Shown one piece after another: positions 20,047-29,898 of a stretch of 64,000 nt of DNA. Source of the stretch: Debaryomyces hansenii CBS767 (lineage: Eukaryota > Ascomycota > Pichiomycetes > Serinales > Debaryomycetaceae); the NCBI RefSeq assembly GCF_000006445.2, contig NC_006049.2:1612001-1676000 (forward strand), in the 5' to 3' direction. The translations under genes were made by a program, and so were the position numbers. Below the pieces are notes generated by a model. The model searched no databases. It saw nothing but the letters and a program-made list of their open reading frames with translations, and was not told where the DNA came from. Positions within the stretch are counted from its first letter, which is position 1. The number at the start of each line of letters is the position of its first letter.

Positions 20047-21816
20047 TCAATTGGATGATCTCATTGGGACCCTCTGAATCGGAATTTTATGTTTCTTTGA
20101 ATTTGCACCTTCACCGTAGGTCAAATCTGAACCAATGGTGGTGAAATGAGAAGTTCTGTTTTGAGGGGAAACCGCCAATCTGTCGAGTATTTTGGATGAA
20201 AGATTGGGTATTATTGGATTGATTAATATTGAGCAGATTCTGGAAGTTTCAGCGGCCATAAAAACATAGTAGTTCTGGATAAGTTTGTGGATTTCCTTGT
20301 CATCATCGCTCACGGTGTCAGATTTGAGAGACTTCGTATAAAGCCAGGGCTGGCCTAGCTGGAAGAGCTGGTTAGCTTTCTCTAGAGGAGCCCACCATTT
20401 CTGGATTGTTCTCATCTGGTCAAAGGAGGACATGCTCATATCCATTGATGTGTAGAGGTTGTTAAGAATTTCAGACAACTCGTTTTTCAAAGCAATAATC
20501 TGTTTAGATTCATTCGTCTTCTCATTGTTGAGACAGTGGTCTCTTATTAAAACGTCTATATTGTCAAACTCGCCTGCTTGGAAAGACTTAACACTTTCCA
20601 AGATATTAAATGCATTACCTCCACAACGCGTAATTAAATTAGCATACTTTCCGATGAGATTTTCTCTGGTTAAGTAGAAATACTGTTCATTGTAGTTACA
20701 ATCAGACTCAATGTTCGAATACTCCGTCAAAAAGAATCTCAACGCGTCCTCGCCGTAATAATCGAGGGTTTCGAGAGGGTCAACAACGTTCCCTAAACTT
20801 TTACTCATCTTAAAACCATCACATAGCCAGTGAGAATGCACCACAACCTGGCGTGGCATATCGATTCCAGCAGCCATCAAGAATATAGGCCAGTAAATAC
20901 AATGAAACCGTATGATGTCCTTGCCGATGATGTGAGTAGCAGGCCACATATTACTGGGTTCGGTTTGGTACTTCTCGTTCACAATTGGAAATTTTTCAGG
21001 AAAGCCACAAGCCGTTATGTAATTAAGCAAAGCATCGAACCAGACATATATTTTCTGACTACTGTCACCAGGTACTTCAATCCCCCATGTTAATCTAGAA
21101 GAAGGTCTGGAAACTGATAAGTCAGTTAACTTGTTTTCTGTTAACTCTCTAAGTAATTCGGTATACTTAGATTTTGGCTTAATAAAATCAGGATTTGACT
21201 CAAGAAATGCAATTAACCTATCTTGGAAATGAGATAGTCTAAAGAAGTAATTGGTTTCTTCTTGGTATACGACTTCGTTTTTAGTTTCTTTGGAAATCAT
21301 TTTCTTTTCACCAGTTGTAGGGTCCACCATCTCTTCAATTTGAGTTGCAGGGTAAAACGTCTCATCACTAACGGCATACCAGCCACTATGTGAACCTTGA
21401 TATAGGAACCCTTTTTCTTCCATTACGCTCCAGAAATATTGAACTGTTTTGACGTGATCTTCATCGGTAGTTCTTATAAATCTATCATATGCAATATTAA
21501 CTTTTTGGCCTAAGTTCTTGAAATTTGTAGACACCTGATCAGTTAAGTCCTTAGGAGTCATGCCTAGTTTCTCGGCTGCTGTTTGTATCTTTAAGCCATG
21601 TTCATCTGTACCTGTAAGAAAAAATGACAGCTTATTTGGGTCTAATTTTTCCCAACGATTCCTTGTATCACATAATAACATAGAATACAAATGGCCTAAG
21701 TGTGGACGAGCATTTACATAAAAGATAGGTGAGGTGATATAGAATGGCTTGGTGGCAGAACTATTCAACCTCTTAGTCATAAAGCTATATAATGGTTTCA
21801 TAAATCTTCGTGTCAT
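20047..21816 (-). CDS. MSM1: Mitochondrial methionyl-tRNA synthetase
   Basis: Class Ia synthetase that charges mitochondrial tRNA-Met in the matrix. The 589 residues start with a presequence rich in Arg, Lys and Ser (MTRRFMKPLYSFMTKRLNSS). The class I HIGH motif appears as PHLGH, GTDEHG follows, and the KMSKS loop is intact (FKMSKSLGN). There is no zinc-knuckle insertion and no C-terminal tRNA-binding extension, as is usual for the short mitochondrial/bacterial form. Internal methionines at residues 6 and 13 are alternative starts that would still leave a targeting sequence. The separate cytosolic enzyme MES1 lies about 8 kb away on the same strand. Confidence 0.96.
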   Translation of the reverse strand: MTRRFMKPLYSFMTKRLNSSATKPFYITSPIFYVNARPHLGHLYSMLLCDTRNRWEKLDPNKLSFFLTGTDEHGLKIQTAAEKLGMTPKDLTDQVSTNFKNLGQKVNIAYDRFIRTTDEDHVKTVQYFWSVMEEKGFLYQGSHSGWYAVSDETFYPATQIEEMVDPTTGEKKMISKETKNEVVYQEETNYFFRLSHFQDRLIAFLESNPDFIKPKSKYTELLRELTENKLTDLSVSRPSSRLTWGIEVPGDSSQKIYVWFDALLNYITACGFPEKFPIVNEKYQTEPSNMWPATHIIGKDIIRFHCIYWPIFLMAAGIDMPRQVVVHSHWLCDGFKMSKSLGNVVDPLETLDYYGEDALRFFLTEYSNIESDCNYNEQYFYLTRENLIGKYANLITRCGGNAFNILESVKSFQAGEFDNIDVLIRDHCLNNEKTNESKQIIALKNELSEILNNLYTSMDMSMSSFDQMRTIQKWWAPLEKANQLFQLGQPWLYTKSLKSDTVSDDDKEIHKLIQNYYVFMAAETSRICSILINPIIPNLSSKILDRLAVSPQNRTSHFTTIGSDLTYGEGANSKKHKIPIQRVPMRSSN

Positions 21817-22033
21817 TTCTATTCAAATATTTATTCAGGAACATACATTAAGTTGATATCAAGCAATATTTTTCAGATCGATTATCAAAAATGATCCGAG
21901 AAGAATTTGAGATCTCCCAGAATTATGAATCCTATCACAATTTACACACTACACTATACGAACATATAGCAGATACTCTTTAAGCTATAAATAAATAATA
22001 TACAATGTTTTATAAAGAAAAAGCTTGGGAATA

Positions 22034-22804
22034 TTAAAGGTCGGTCTTTTCAACGAATATGGCCATTAATGCAAAAACAGTGTAAAACATAGCTAATGGA
22101 TAGGCAATTAAAGGCCTGACATTGTGCAATTTTAGAACAGCAACAAAGAAACCAGATGCCGAGTATGTACACCAGAATACGGCAAAAGCACTAAATATAT
22201 AGCCCAATAAATTATCCAAGGAGACAAACACACCTATAACACTTACAATCACCAAAGGCAATAAACAATAACCAATAACTGAAGCGGATCTAATCAAATC
22301 AATCGTAACGTCATCGCTCATTAATTTGAACAAATAGTGTAAACTAATTATACCAAATAACCCGACCCCATAAATATATCCAAACTGTACCTTTCCTGCT
22401 AATAGCAACAAGGTACCGAATAACAATACAAAAATAATAGGGCCTGCCAAATCAGAGTCTGCCATTATGTCTGATGTAATGTTTCTATTCATTGGGTTCA
22501 AGACAGCCAATGTCTTCATTTTGATATGTTGGAAGTTTATTCCGACTTCCTCCAATAATGGAGGTTCATTATGATACCCCGAAGTTCCGAATGCTGCCAC
22601 TAAACCTGGTGTTAATTCACCTGCTCCCATAACTCCACTGACGTCGATGTTTGCTCCAAATCCAGAATCCATAGCTCCCATCGATGGTGCTGAACCTCCC
22701 ATCATATTATCACCTCCTGTTTGTTGTCCATAGGTGTTGGAGTAATTGGATTGGTAAAATTGCATATTCTGGGGGTTATTCACCTGCTGTTGATAATACG
22801 CCAT
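22034..22804 (-). CDS. YIP1: Yip1, Rab-interacting membrane protein of ER-to-Golgi traffic
   Basis: Integral membrane protein of COPII vesicles and the Golgi that binds prenylated Rab GTPases (Ypt1, Ypt31) with Yif1. The 256 residues begin with a Gln/Asn/Gly-rich cytosolic tail (about 1-80), then the conserved PPLLEEVGINFQHIKMKTL segment that is the family signature. Five hydrophobic spans follow from about residue 120 to near the C-terminus (for example LAGPIIFVLLFGTLLLLAGK). The length and layout match the yeast protein (248 residues). The start ATG at 22804 is the first in frame. Confidence 0.95.
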   Translation of the reverse strand: MAYYQQQVNNPQNMQFYQSNYSNTYGQQTGGDNMMGGSAPSMGAMDSGFGANIDVSGVMGAGELTPGLVAAFGTSGYHNEPPLLEEVGINFQHIKMKTLAVLNPMNRNITSDIMADSDLAGPIIFVLLFGTLLLLAGKVQFGYIYGVGLFGIISLHYLFKLMSDDVTIDLIRSASVIGYCLLPLVIVSVIGVFVSLDNLLGYIFSAFAVFWCTYSASGFFVAVLKLHNVRPLIAYPLAMFYTVFALMAIFVEKTDL

Positions 22805-23613
22805 GTCTAATGTTCTTCAATAAAAAACTCCGTGCTCTATGTCTTTGCTACCTTCGCAAAATTACTAATTTATATAAAAATTAACTCCACGTATAAAATA
22901 GTCTATAACCTTTTAAATTGACGGTACAAGTCTACTTTTCGCTAAAGAAACCTGTAGATATAGTCTACAATAGTACCTGTTCTGTTTTCAACTGAATCGC
23001 AGTGAAATATATGGTCGTGTAAAATACTACTAGCAGTCAAAATTCGAGCCCAAAATAGCTTCAACAACATATTTATAATAAAAACGAATAAAAATAATAA
23101 TATAACATGGCAATTGATAAGTTTTATAACAACCCCAAATAAATACATAGTTGGGTATTATTTTGAAAAAGTCAATAGGGATATTACTTGCTACAACTCT
23201 CGTTTCTTTTGGGTTCTACAATTTATGCAAAATACTAGGTCTACTCGTTCATTTGTGGCGCATATTGAAATCTGCACGGGTGGATGAAATAGGACATGAT
23301 TAACTCATTATTGATCGAAAGGTAGACCCGAAACTAACGTAAAAGTGTGTAGTTCTATCTGTAATCAGTTCCTAATATTCTTGTAAGGGGATTAGGTATG
23401 GATATGATAATTATTATAACTAGCATATAATATGAGTAAAATGTTGATAATTAACTTAATACTCTCTATTTAGTTTCAGATTCCCTTGATCTCCTGTTTC
23501 TAAAATTTTTTAGCCATTCTTCCGTTTACTTGTAGTTTTGAAATTATGGATAATTACAATAGGTATACTGGTATAACGTATATGTAGAAATATACCAATA
23601 TTTTGTCATATTA
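22805..23613. other. Intergenic region between YIP1 and tRNA-Ser
   Basis: The 809 bp hold the YIP1 promoter and the 5' flank of the tRNA gene. It is AT-rich. The only frame over 60 codons (22942-23148, minus) is hydrophobic and low-complexity and is not supported. No LTR ends were recognised although solo LTRs often sit near tRNA genes. Confidence 0.45.
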
Positions 23614-23705
23614 GTTACAGTGGCCGAGTGGTTAAGGCGACGCCCTGCTATCAGCAGTTTAGGCGTTGGGTTTTACCTGCGCAGGTTCGAATCCTGTCTG
23701 TGACG
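23614..23705 (+). tRNA. tRNA-Ser(GCU) with a 10-nt intron
   Basis: A 92-nt gene that folds as a type II tRNA. The 7-bp acceptor stem pairs GTTACAG with CTGTGAC and the discriminator is G, as in serine tRNAs. The D arm is GCCGAGTGGTTAAGGC, the anticodon stem is ACGCC/GGCGT, the variable arm is long, and the T arm GCAGG-TTCGAAT-CCTGT forms the internal B box. The anticodon GCT is at 23647-23649. Without the 10-nt intron the length is 82 nt, normal for tRNA-Ser. An 8-T run at 23713-23720 is the polymerase III terminator. It reads AGC/AGU serine codons. Confidence 0.93.
23651..23660 (+). other. tRNA-Ser intron
   Basis: Ten nucleotides (TCAGCAGTTT) lie after the base 3' to the anticodon, at the canonical position of nuclear tRNA introns. 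The intron contains AGC, complementary to the anticodon GCU, which gives the usual anticodon-intron helix. Exact cut sites could differ by one base. Confidence 0.8.
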
Positions 23706-23829
23706 CCATTTATTTTTTTTGTTAGTATCACGGAGTGAAAATTGAGCACAGATTGAGAATCATCAATAAACGATACTATCAATACTCTTTTACGAGTTAA
23801 ATTGCATATAATAAGTATAATCATAAGCA

Positions 23830-25467
23830 ATGTCTCAATCTCTAATTGTCTTTGAGCCATCAGGTAAAATTAATTACCTGTTTAATAATAAAATAAGTGG
23901 GTTTAATGAACATATTGCAAGTATCGTCAATGAGACGTACAACGAATTAGAAACAAATTTTTTCACAACAAGCTCCAATCAGAAAAGATTCTATAGCTAT
24001 AAGAGGGATAGAAGATATGCTTCTTTATTCTTTGATATTGTGACAACTGTGGATAGTGAAAAGATCAAACAAACTTTGATAGGGATATTAAAAACATACA
24101 CTAAGATCACCGAAGATCACGACGAAGACGATGAAGAAACAGAAAGGAAAGTCAAAAAGTTGATAGATTATCAATTTAATCAGTTGATGAAATATAAACA
24201 GACGGAAAAGCCTGCGACAAAGGGTATTGAGACACCATTATCAACCGTGTCTAGTAATAGTGGTACGAGTACCCCAAACAAACAGAAGACAGGAGCCAGC
24301 ACCAAAAAGATGAGAAAATGGGACGGAGATCAGATGGTTGAAAATAGCGGAGACTCCCAGGTATTGGATTTTTCTAATAAAAACGAATCCAGTAATAGCG
24401 ATAATAGGGTTTATAACGACCAGCTTAAGGTTGACCCAACGGCATTTAGCAAGGATAACGATTTAGTTCTAGTGCAAGAATTGAACGATATTTTGGCTGA
24501 TGATGATGATGATGAGGAGGAAGAAGAATCCGCTAACACTAAATCAGGAGGCTTTTTTGGTAAAGTCACTTCCTACTTTGGTTCGTCGATTAACATAGAC
24601 GAGGTTTCAAAGAAATTCCTCGATCAATTAATAACCAAAAACATTGCTCCCCCAACTGCCAAAATAATTCTCGACAAGATCAAAAACAAACTTGGTAACA
24701 AACAGGGAGTCACAATCGCTATGTATAAACAAACTATGGTTGAAGAATTAACCAAGATTTTGACCCCTAATGTGTCTACAGATTTATTGTATGAAATTAA
24801 AGATCGTTCTTCATCAGGAAAACCTTATGTTATATCGGTTGTGGGTGTCAATGGTGTTGGTAAGTCTACTAATTTGGCCAAGTTGGCGTACTGGTTCTTG
24901 CAGAATAATTTGAATGTTTTGATCTGTGCCTGTGATACATTTAGATCGGGTGCCGTCGAACAATTGAAAGTGCACGTCAATAATCTACAAAAATTGAATA
25001 ATTCTTCGTCCTCTGAATCTAAGATCGATATCTTTGAAAAGGGGTACGGTGGGGGTGATCACGTCGTCGCAACTGCTAAGCTGGCAATTCAGCACGCCTC
25101 AACCGAACACTATGACATCGTGTTAATTGATACTGCTGGTAGAACTCATTCCAATGCCAAATTAATGACTCCATTGAAAAAGTTTGGTGATGCCGCTAAC
25201 CCAGATAAAATTATCATGGTGGGTGAAGCTTTGGTTGGTACCGACTCAGTTGAGCAAGCAATAAATTTTAATAATGCATTCGGTAATAGGCGTAACTTGG
25301 ATTTCTTCATTATATCCAAGATCGATACCGTGGGTGACTTGGTAGGTACAATGATTAATATGGTTATGGCTACAAAGGTACCAATCTTGTTCGTTGGTAC
25401 TGGTCAAACTTATACTGACATTAAGAGATTAAGTGTTAAAACTGTAGTCGATATGTTAATGAACTAA
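23830..25467 (+). CDS. SRP101: Signal recognition particle receptor alpha subunit
   Basis: GTPase on the ER membrane that docks SRP-ribosome-nascent chain complexes; it is anchored by SR-beta (Srp102). The 545 residues comprise an N-terminal longin-like SRX domain (about 1-125; LIVFEPSGKINYLF), a charged Ser/Asp/Glu-rich linker (about 130-235), and a C-terminal NG domain. The NG domain has the P-loop GVNGVGKST at 339-347, DTFRSGAVEQL, DTAGR beginning at Asp434, and the guanine-specificity segment SKIDTVGD. The length is close to the yeast protein (621), with a shorter linker. It lies 124 bp downstream of tRNA-Ser on the same strand. Assignment is firm. Confidence 0.96.
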   Translation: MSQSLIVFEPSGKINYLFNNKISGFNEHIASIVNETYNELETNFFTTSSNQKRFYSYKRDRRYASLFFDIVTTVDSEKIKQTLIGILKTYTKITEDHDEDDEETERKVKKLIDYQFNQLMKYKQTEKPATKGIETPLSTVSSNSGTSTPNKQKTGASTKKMRKWDGDQMVENSGDSQVLDFSNKNESSNSDNRVYNDQLKVDPTAFSKDNDLVLVQELNDILADDDDDEEEEESANTKSGGFFGKVTSYFGSSINIDEVSKKFLDQLITKNIAPPTAKIILDKIKNKLGNKQGVTIAMYKQTMVEELTKILTPNVSTDLLYEIKDRSSSGKPYVISVVGVNGVGKSTNLAKLAYWFLQNNLNVLICACDTFRSGAVEQLKVHVNNLQKLNNSSSSESKIDIFEKGYGGGDHVVATAKLAIQHASTEHYDIVLIDTAGRTHSNAKLMTPLKKFGDAANPDKIIMVGEALVGTDSVEQAINFNNAFGNRRNLDFFIISKIDTVGDLVGTMINMVMATKVPILFVGTGQTYTDIKRLSVKTVVDMLMN

Positions 25468-25759
25468 ATCATCATATCTGCTCCTTTATTTGTTCCTTCT
25501 TTGGGACCTAATTTAGCATATATATATAGCGATGTTAAAGTGTATTGTCAATTAGAGGCTTATAATTACTAGTAAATTTTGTTAGCGAATAAATGCGCAA
25601 TGCGACTAATCCTTTGACAGAGATAATCCAACTATTTGACAACTCAGCGGTAGATAATCTTTAATTTGATACAGTTAGTTGTATATCATTTCAATGCTAA
25701 GCATAGTTTGAGTTAAGTGTATTTTGATAATAAATTTAGAGGCTGACTTATTTATAGAA

Positions 25760-28700
25760 ATGAGACTTCGTTCTAAGAGAAAGGATTCAAACTCATCAGA
25801 TATACCAGTTACTCAAGGCGGATCAAATTATCACTTAAATCTTAAAATAAATGCTGATAGAGCAGCAGATTTGGTACCGAAGGTTGATGCCGACAACATC
25901 AATGAATCGGGTTCAGCTACACCTTCTTCAACATCGAGTAAAAAGAATGTAAATCCAGTTCTAGTGGCTGTGCTTAATAATGTGAAAAAGAAAACGAAGA
26001 GAAGGGTGAACACAAGTCAACCATCTTGGGATGCAGCATTACAATTCCCATTGAAATCGAATGATTACTCTCAGGTCTTTAGTTTGACGGTATGGGATAA
26101 ACATAAAAGATACAAGAACTACCTTGGAGAATTGAGATTGAATTTGAACGATATTTTCTTCACGGATGGGAAATTTCAGTCGAAATCTGATCTTAAGTGG
26201 TACAAGTTATATTCTAATAAAGAATATCATAGTTTTGTCACTGGATCATTGTTATTATCGTTTGAATTGGAAGTAAAAGGGATAAGACAAAAGAAGTCCA
26301 GAAAGACGAAAGAGCAGATACAAACCCCTTCGCAAACACCGGTACCTGAGTCTGCTTCAGAAATTGAGACCTTCAATGCTGTTAGTAGCTCTCCTGGGAT
26401 TGTTGTCAACGTGGTACCTCCTTCAAGAAAAGCGAGTGGGAATTTGCATAAGAAAGTGGATTCTCTAAGTATTTCAGATACAGAAACAGGGATGCTGTCA
26501 ACTATAGAAGAAAATAAAGAGAAATTATTCACAGATTGGAGGAAACTGTTGATATACTCCGATCCTGATCAAAATATTACAAAGCCCGATGAGCAAGGAT
26601 TTTATTCTGATACTGGGGAAGTGCTTAGTTTGCTGGCGGACTTATCCGATATTGATTCTATCAGTTCTACGGCAGTATCAAACCCGGATGCCAGGGAATC
26701 GGCAGATATGCAACAAAGTCCTGTCTCATCATTGCAAAAGCAAACTTTTTTGACTGTTGGAGCAGACGATGTTAGTTCCTTATCTGATGGATCTGTATTT
26801 TCGAGTGATAGTGCTTTGAATTATGATAGTGATGCATTGTCAAATGATAAACCCCTGAATTTAGGTAGTGAAGCGTCTAGATCAAAAAGAGGTTTTGGAT
26901 TAAAGAGATTAAGGAAAAAGAAGGAAAAAGAGCAATTTAATTTGAGCAAGAGGGCTGTCTTAGGTGTTTTATTTCTCGAAATTGTGTCCTGTTCTGACTT
27001 ACCTCCAAATAAGAGCTTTAATCGTGCAACTTTTGATATGGACCCATTCGTAGTGATAACATTCGGGAAAAAGACCTTCAGAAGTAGCTGGAAACGTCAT
27101 ACATTGAATCCAATATTTAATGAACGATTAGCGTTTGAAATTTTACCACATGAGAGTAATTTTAACATTCAATTTTTTGTCTTAGATAAGGATCAATTTT
27201 CTTACAATGACAATGTTGCCAATATCTCTTTAAGAATGAAGGACGTTACGAATATGGCAACCGCACCTCCTGCTACAACATATGAGAACAAGCATCTGTC
27301 TCCTTCTTCATTTTCATTATTGCCTAATGCTCTGGATACTGCACTTTCAACAGGAGAAAATGATTCACAAAATTCGAGTATTAGGATACTTGATGATGAT
27401 AATATGGTACATTCAGTTCGAAAGAAAAAATTCACTAATAGGAGAAAAGTTACCGTTCTGCATACTGATACTTCTAGATTTAAGACCATGAACTTAACAT
27501 TGGATTTGCATAAATCTAAGAATATTGGAAAGTACAATCCTACATTGAAGGTACGTGTTAGGTTTGAGCCATATGAGAGTTTAAGAAGACAATTCTGGAG
27601 TATATTATTAGAACAATATGAATTGAATGAATCTGAGGATAAATATGACTTTATTGAGTTAATTTCATTTTTGGATACATTAGGCTGCGAGAATAGTGAT
27701 CAGATTGTTAGTAACTTTTTTGATAAGTATAAAAAACTGGCTTGGGGAGGTGATTTATTATCAATCAGTGAAATTGTCGATGCACTTGAAGATCATGTCA
27801 AATTTTCGACTGGTATTGATGATAAACTTTTTGATATTGAAAAATGTCCGTTATGTTGTCAGAAACGGTTATCTAAGAAGCAAGACTGTGATATAATTAC
27901 GCATGTAGCAATTTGTGCTTCAAAAGATTGGAGTATTGTTAATAAGTTATTAGTTTCATCTTATGTTACTCCACAAATTGCTACTAAAAGATGGTTCACA
28001 AAGGTTCTAATCAAGTTAACCTATGGAAAGTATACATTAGGCAGTAATTCAGCTAATATCTTGGTTCAAGATAGAACCACAGGTATCATTTTGGAAGAGA
28101 AAATGGGAATTTATGTTCGGTTAGGAATAAGATTATTATACAAAGGTTTTGATAAAGCCAAGTCGAGAAGAATTAGACAAGTATTGAAAAAATTAAGTGT
28201 TAAGCAAGGCATCAAATTTGATTCTCCGCAACTGAAAAATGATATTGAGTCTTTCGTTAAATTTCATAAATTGGACTTATCACAGTGTCTCGAGCCCAAT
28301 TTAGAGAAGTATGCAACTTTCAATGAGTTTTTCTATAGAAAGTTGAAGCCAGAAGCTAGGCCGAACGAATCTCCCGGTGATAATAGAGTTGTTGTATCAC
28401 CTGCTGATTGTCGTTGTACCGCTTTTGCAACTGTTAAACAAGCTACCGAAGTTTGGGTTAAGGGACGAAACTTTACGATAGCCAAACTTTTTAACGGTAA
28501 TTTCAATAATTTACAAGAGACCGATCTTTTCAAGGCTGAATGTTGTTCGTTAGGTATTTTTAGATTGGCTCCACAAGATTATCACAGATTTCATTCGCCT
28601 GTAGATGGCGTTATTAAAAATATTAAATACATTGATGGGGAATATTATACAGTTAACCCCATGGCTATTAGATCAGAATTAGATGTATTTGGAGAAAACG

Positions 28701-29233
28701 TGCGTGCCATCATTCCTATAGAAACCAAGGAATTTGGTACTGTTATTATGGTTGCTGTTGGTGCAATGATGGTAGGATCGATTGTTCTTACAAAAGGTGA
28801 AAATGATGTAGTCAAAAGAGGTGATGAAATTGGTTACTTTAAATTTGGCGGCTCAACTATTTTGTTGTTATTTAACAATAAAATGTTTAAATTTGATTCC
28901 GATTTGGTTAATAATTCCAATACATCGGTAGAAACATTGATTCGCATGGGTGAGAGTATCGGCCATGCACCAGAGATTGAAGAGTACAAGAGAGATCATA
29001 TCGATTTTGGAGCTCAATCCAAGGATTTCAAGTTGAATTTAATCAGAGCCCTTACTGGTGGCGACTTAAGCAATTCCAAGGAGTTAAGTAATTGGGAAAG
29101 TGCCCATACGAATATTGAAGATTTGGTAGATGTTGTAAAAGAGGACAACATTATCGAAAACGAAGAAGAGGATGATGAATTAGATGAAGAAGGTCTGTTC
29201 TATAGTAACGAAAGCGATGCATACGATTTATAA
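25760..29233 (+). CDS. PSD2: Psd2, C2-domain phosphatidylserine decarboxylase
   Basis: Makes phosphatidylethanolamine from phosphatidylserine at Golgi/endosomal membranes; the self-processed enzyme uses a pyruvoyl group. The frame is open from 25724, but ATG 25760 is the first, giving 1157 residues (1138 in S. cerevisiae). A divergent C2 domain lies at about 25-165 and a second, better-conserved C2 domain at about 405-510 (GVLFLEIVSCSDLPPN, FDMDPFVVITFGKKTFR). An EF-hand-like stretch follows near 620-660 and the decarboxylase domain at about 830-1060. The cleavage motif is GGST, with Ser1032 (codon at 28853-28855) predicted to become the pyruvoyl group. The C-terminus is acidic. It is distinct from mitochondrial Psd1 because it has C2 domains and no presequence. 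Confidence 0.95.
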   Translation: MRLRSKRKDSNSSDIPVTQGGSNYHLNLKINADRAADLVPKVDADNINESGSATPSSTSSKKNVNPVLVAVLNNVKKKTKRRVNTSQPSWDAALQFPLKSNDYSQVFSLTVWDKHKRYKNYLGELRLNLNDIFFTDGKFQSKSDLKWYKLYSNKEYHSFVTGSLLLSFELEVKGIRQKKSRKTKEQIQTPSQTPVPESASEIETFNAVSSSPGIVVNVVPPSRKASGNLHKKVDSLSISDTETGMLSTIEENKEKLFTDWRKLLIYSDPDQNITKPDEQGFYSDTGEVLSLLADLSDIDSISSTAVSNPDARESADMQQSPVSSLQKQTFLTVGADDVSSLSDGSVFSSDSALNYDSDALSNDKPLNLGSEASRSKRGFGLKRLRKKKEKEQFNLSKRAVLGVLFLEIVSCSDLPPNKSFNRATFDMDPFVVITFGKKTFRSSWKRHTLNPIFNERLAFEILPHESNFNIQFFVLDKDQFSYNDNVANISLRMKDVTNMATAPPATTYENKHLSPSSFSLLPNALDTALSTGENDSQNSSIRILDDDNMVHSVRKKKFTNRRKVTVLHTDTSRFKTMNLTLDLHKSKNIGKYNPTLKVRVRFEPYESLRRQFWSILLEQYELNESEDKYDFIELISFLDTLGCENSDQIVSNFFDKYKKLAWGGDLLSISEIVDALEDHVKFSTGIDDKLFDIEKCPLCCQKRLSKKQDCDIITHVAICASKDWSIVNKLLVSSYVTPQIATKRWFTKVLIKLTYGKYTLGSNSANILVQDRTTGIILEEKMGIYVRLGIRLLYKGFDKAKSRRIRQVLKKLSVKQGIKFDSPQLKNDIESFVKFHKLDLSQCLEPNLEKYATFNEFFYRKLKPEARPNESPGDNRVVVSPADCRCTAFATVKQATEVWVKGRNFTIAKLFNGNFNNLQETDLFKAECCSLGIFRLAPQDYHRFHSPVDGVIKNIKYIDGEYYTVNPMAIRSELDVFGENVRAIIPIETKEFGTVIMVAVGAMMVGSIVLTKGENDVVKRGDEIGYFKFGGSTILLLFNNKMFKFDSDLVNNSNTSVETLIRMGESIGHAPEIEEYKRDHIDFGAQSKDFKLNLIRALTGGDLSNSKELSNWESAHTNIEDLVDVVKEDNIIENEEEDDELDEEGLFYSNESDAYDL

Positions 29234-29350
29234 TGCATATATAAATCAATTTAAATTAACAATACATATATTGCTTAACTAAACCCTTGTATAAAATTTA
29301 CATTTTGATCCCATAACTTTTTTACCCCTGTAATTCATTTACAAAACTAT

Positions 29351-29599
29351 TTACATATCATACCTCTGTTCAGAAAATACTCCTACAGGCGAGTAGAATT
29401 TGTCTTCATTAATTCCACTTGCTTCTTCCAATACGCGTACGTGCCACCCTAAATACTCAATATTGTGTTTAATATTCCGGATTTCATCGTATTTTCTCTG
29501 TACGAACTTTGGTTCCAAAATAAACTTCGTAACTAGTGGTGGTAAAACCAAGCCACTTAATAATCCAATTGTTGCAGGTGATTTAATAACTAAAGACAT
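29351..29599 (-). CDS. Small 82-residue putative membrane protein
   Basis: A short frame with a proper ATG at 29599 and its own flanking space: 117 bp from the convergent PSD2 stop, and about 300 bp of upstream sequence before MES1. The first 30 residues hold one hydrophobic stretch (about 8-29, PATIGLLSGLVLPPLVTKFI), followed by a charged, aromatic segment (KYDEIRNIKHNIEYLGWHVRVLEEASG). This is the layout of small single-span organelle membrane proteins. I do not recognise the family. It is not antisense to any gene, and its composition is protein-like, so I regard it as probably real. Confidence 0.55.
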   Translation of the reverse strand: MSLVIKSPATIGLLSGLVLPPLVTKFILEPKFVQRKYDEIRNIKHNIEYLGWHVRVLEEASGINEDKFYSPVGVFSEQRYDM

Positions 29600-29898
29600 T
29601 GTTGATTGTATATTGATTTCGATACCAAATCATTTAGTGGGGATGCGATCAATTTATACTGCGAATTTGGTGGTACCCCGGAGAGACCCTGAACTCGGAA
29701 CGCACATCATTTGTAAAATTGCTGTAGTGCAACGATTAGTAATATTTCAAAATCGGAATATATCGGGATATGATATGTATTTTATCTATATAGATGTACT
29801 TGGCATTGGAAAGCATATCTTATCAATCGAACCGCTTTAAAAATGTAGGTATATCAAATCACATCTAATATGTATGTACGACTATAAAATTAATTAAT

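Noticed and set aside
22942..23148. Hydrophobic 68-codon minus-strand frame upstream of YIP1
   Set aside because: AT-rich DNA gives Ile/Leu/Phe-rich chance frames; nothing supports a gene.
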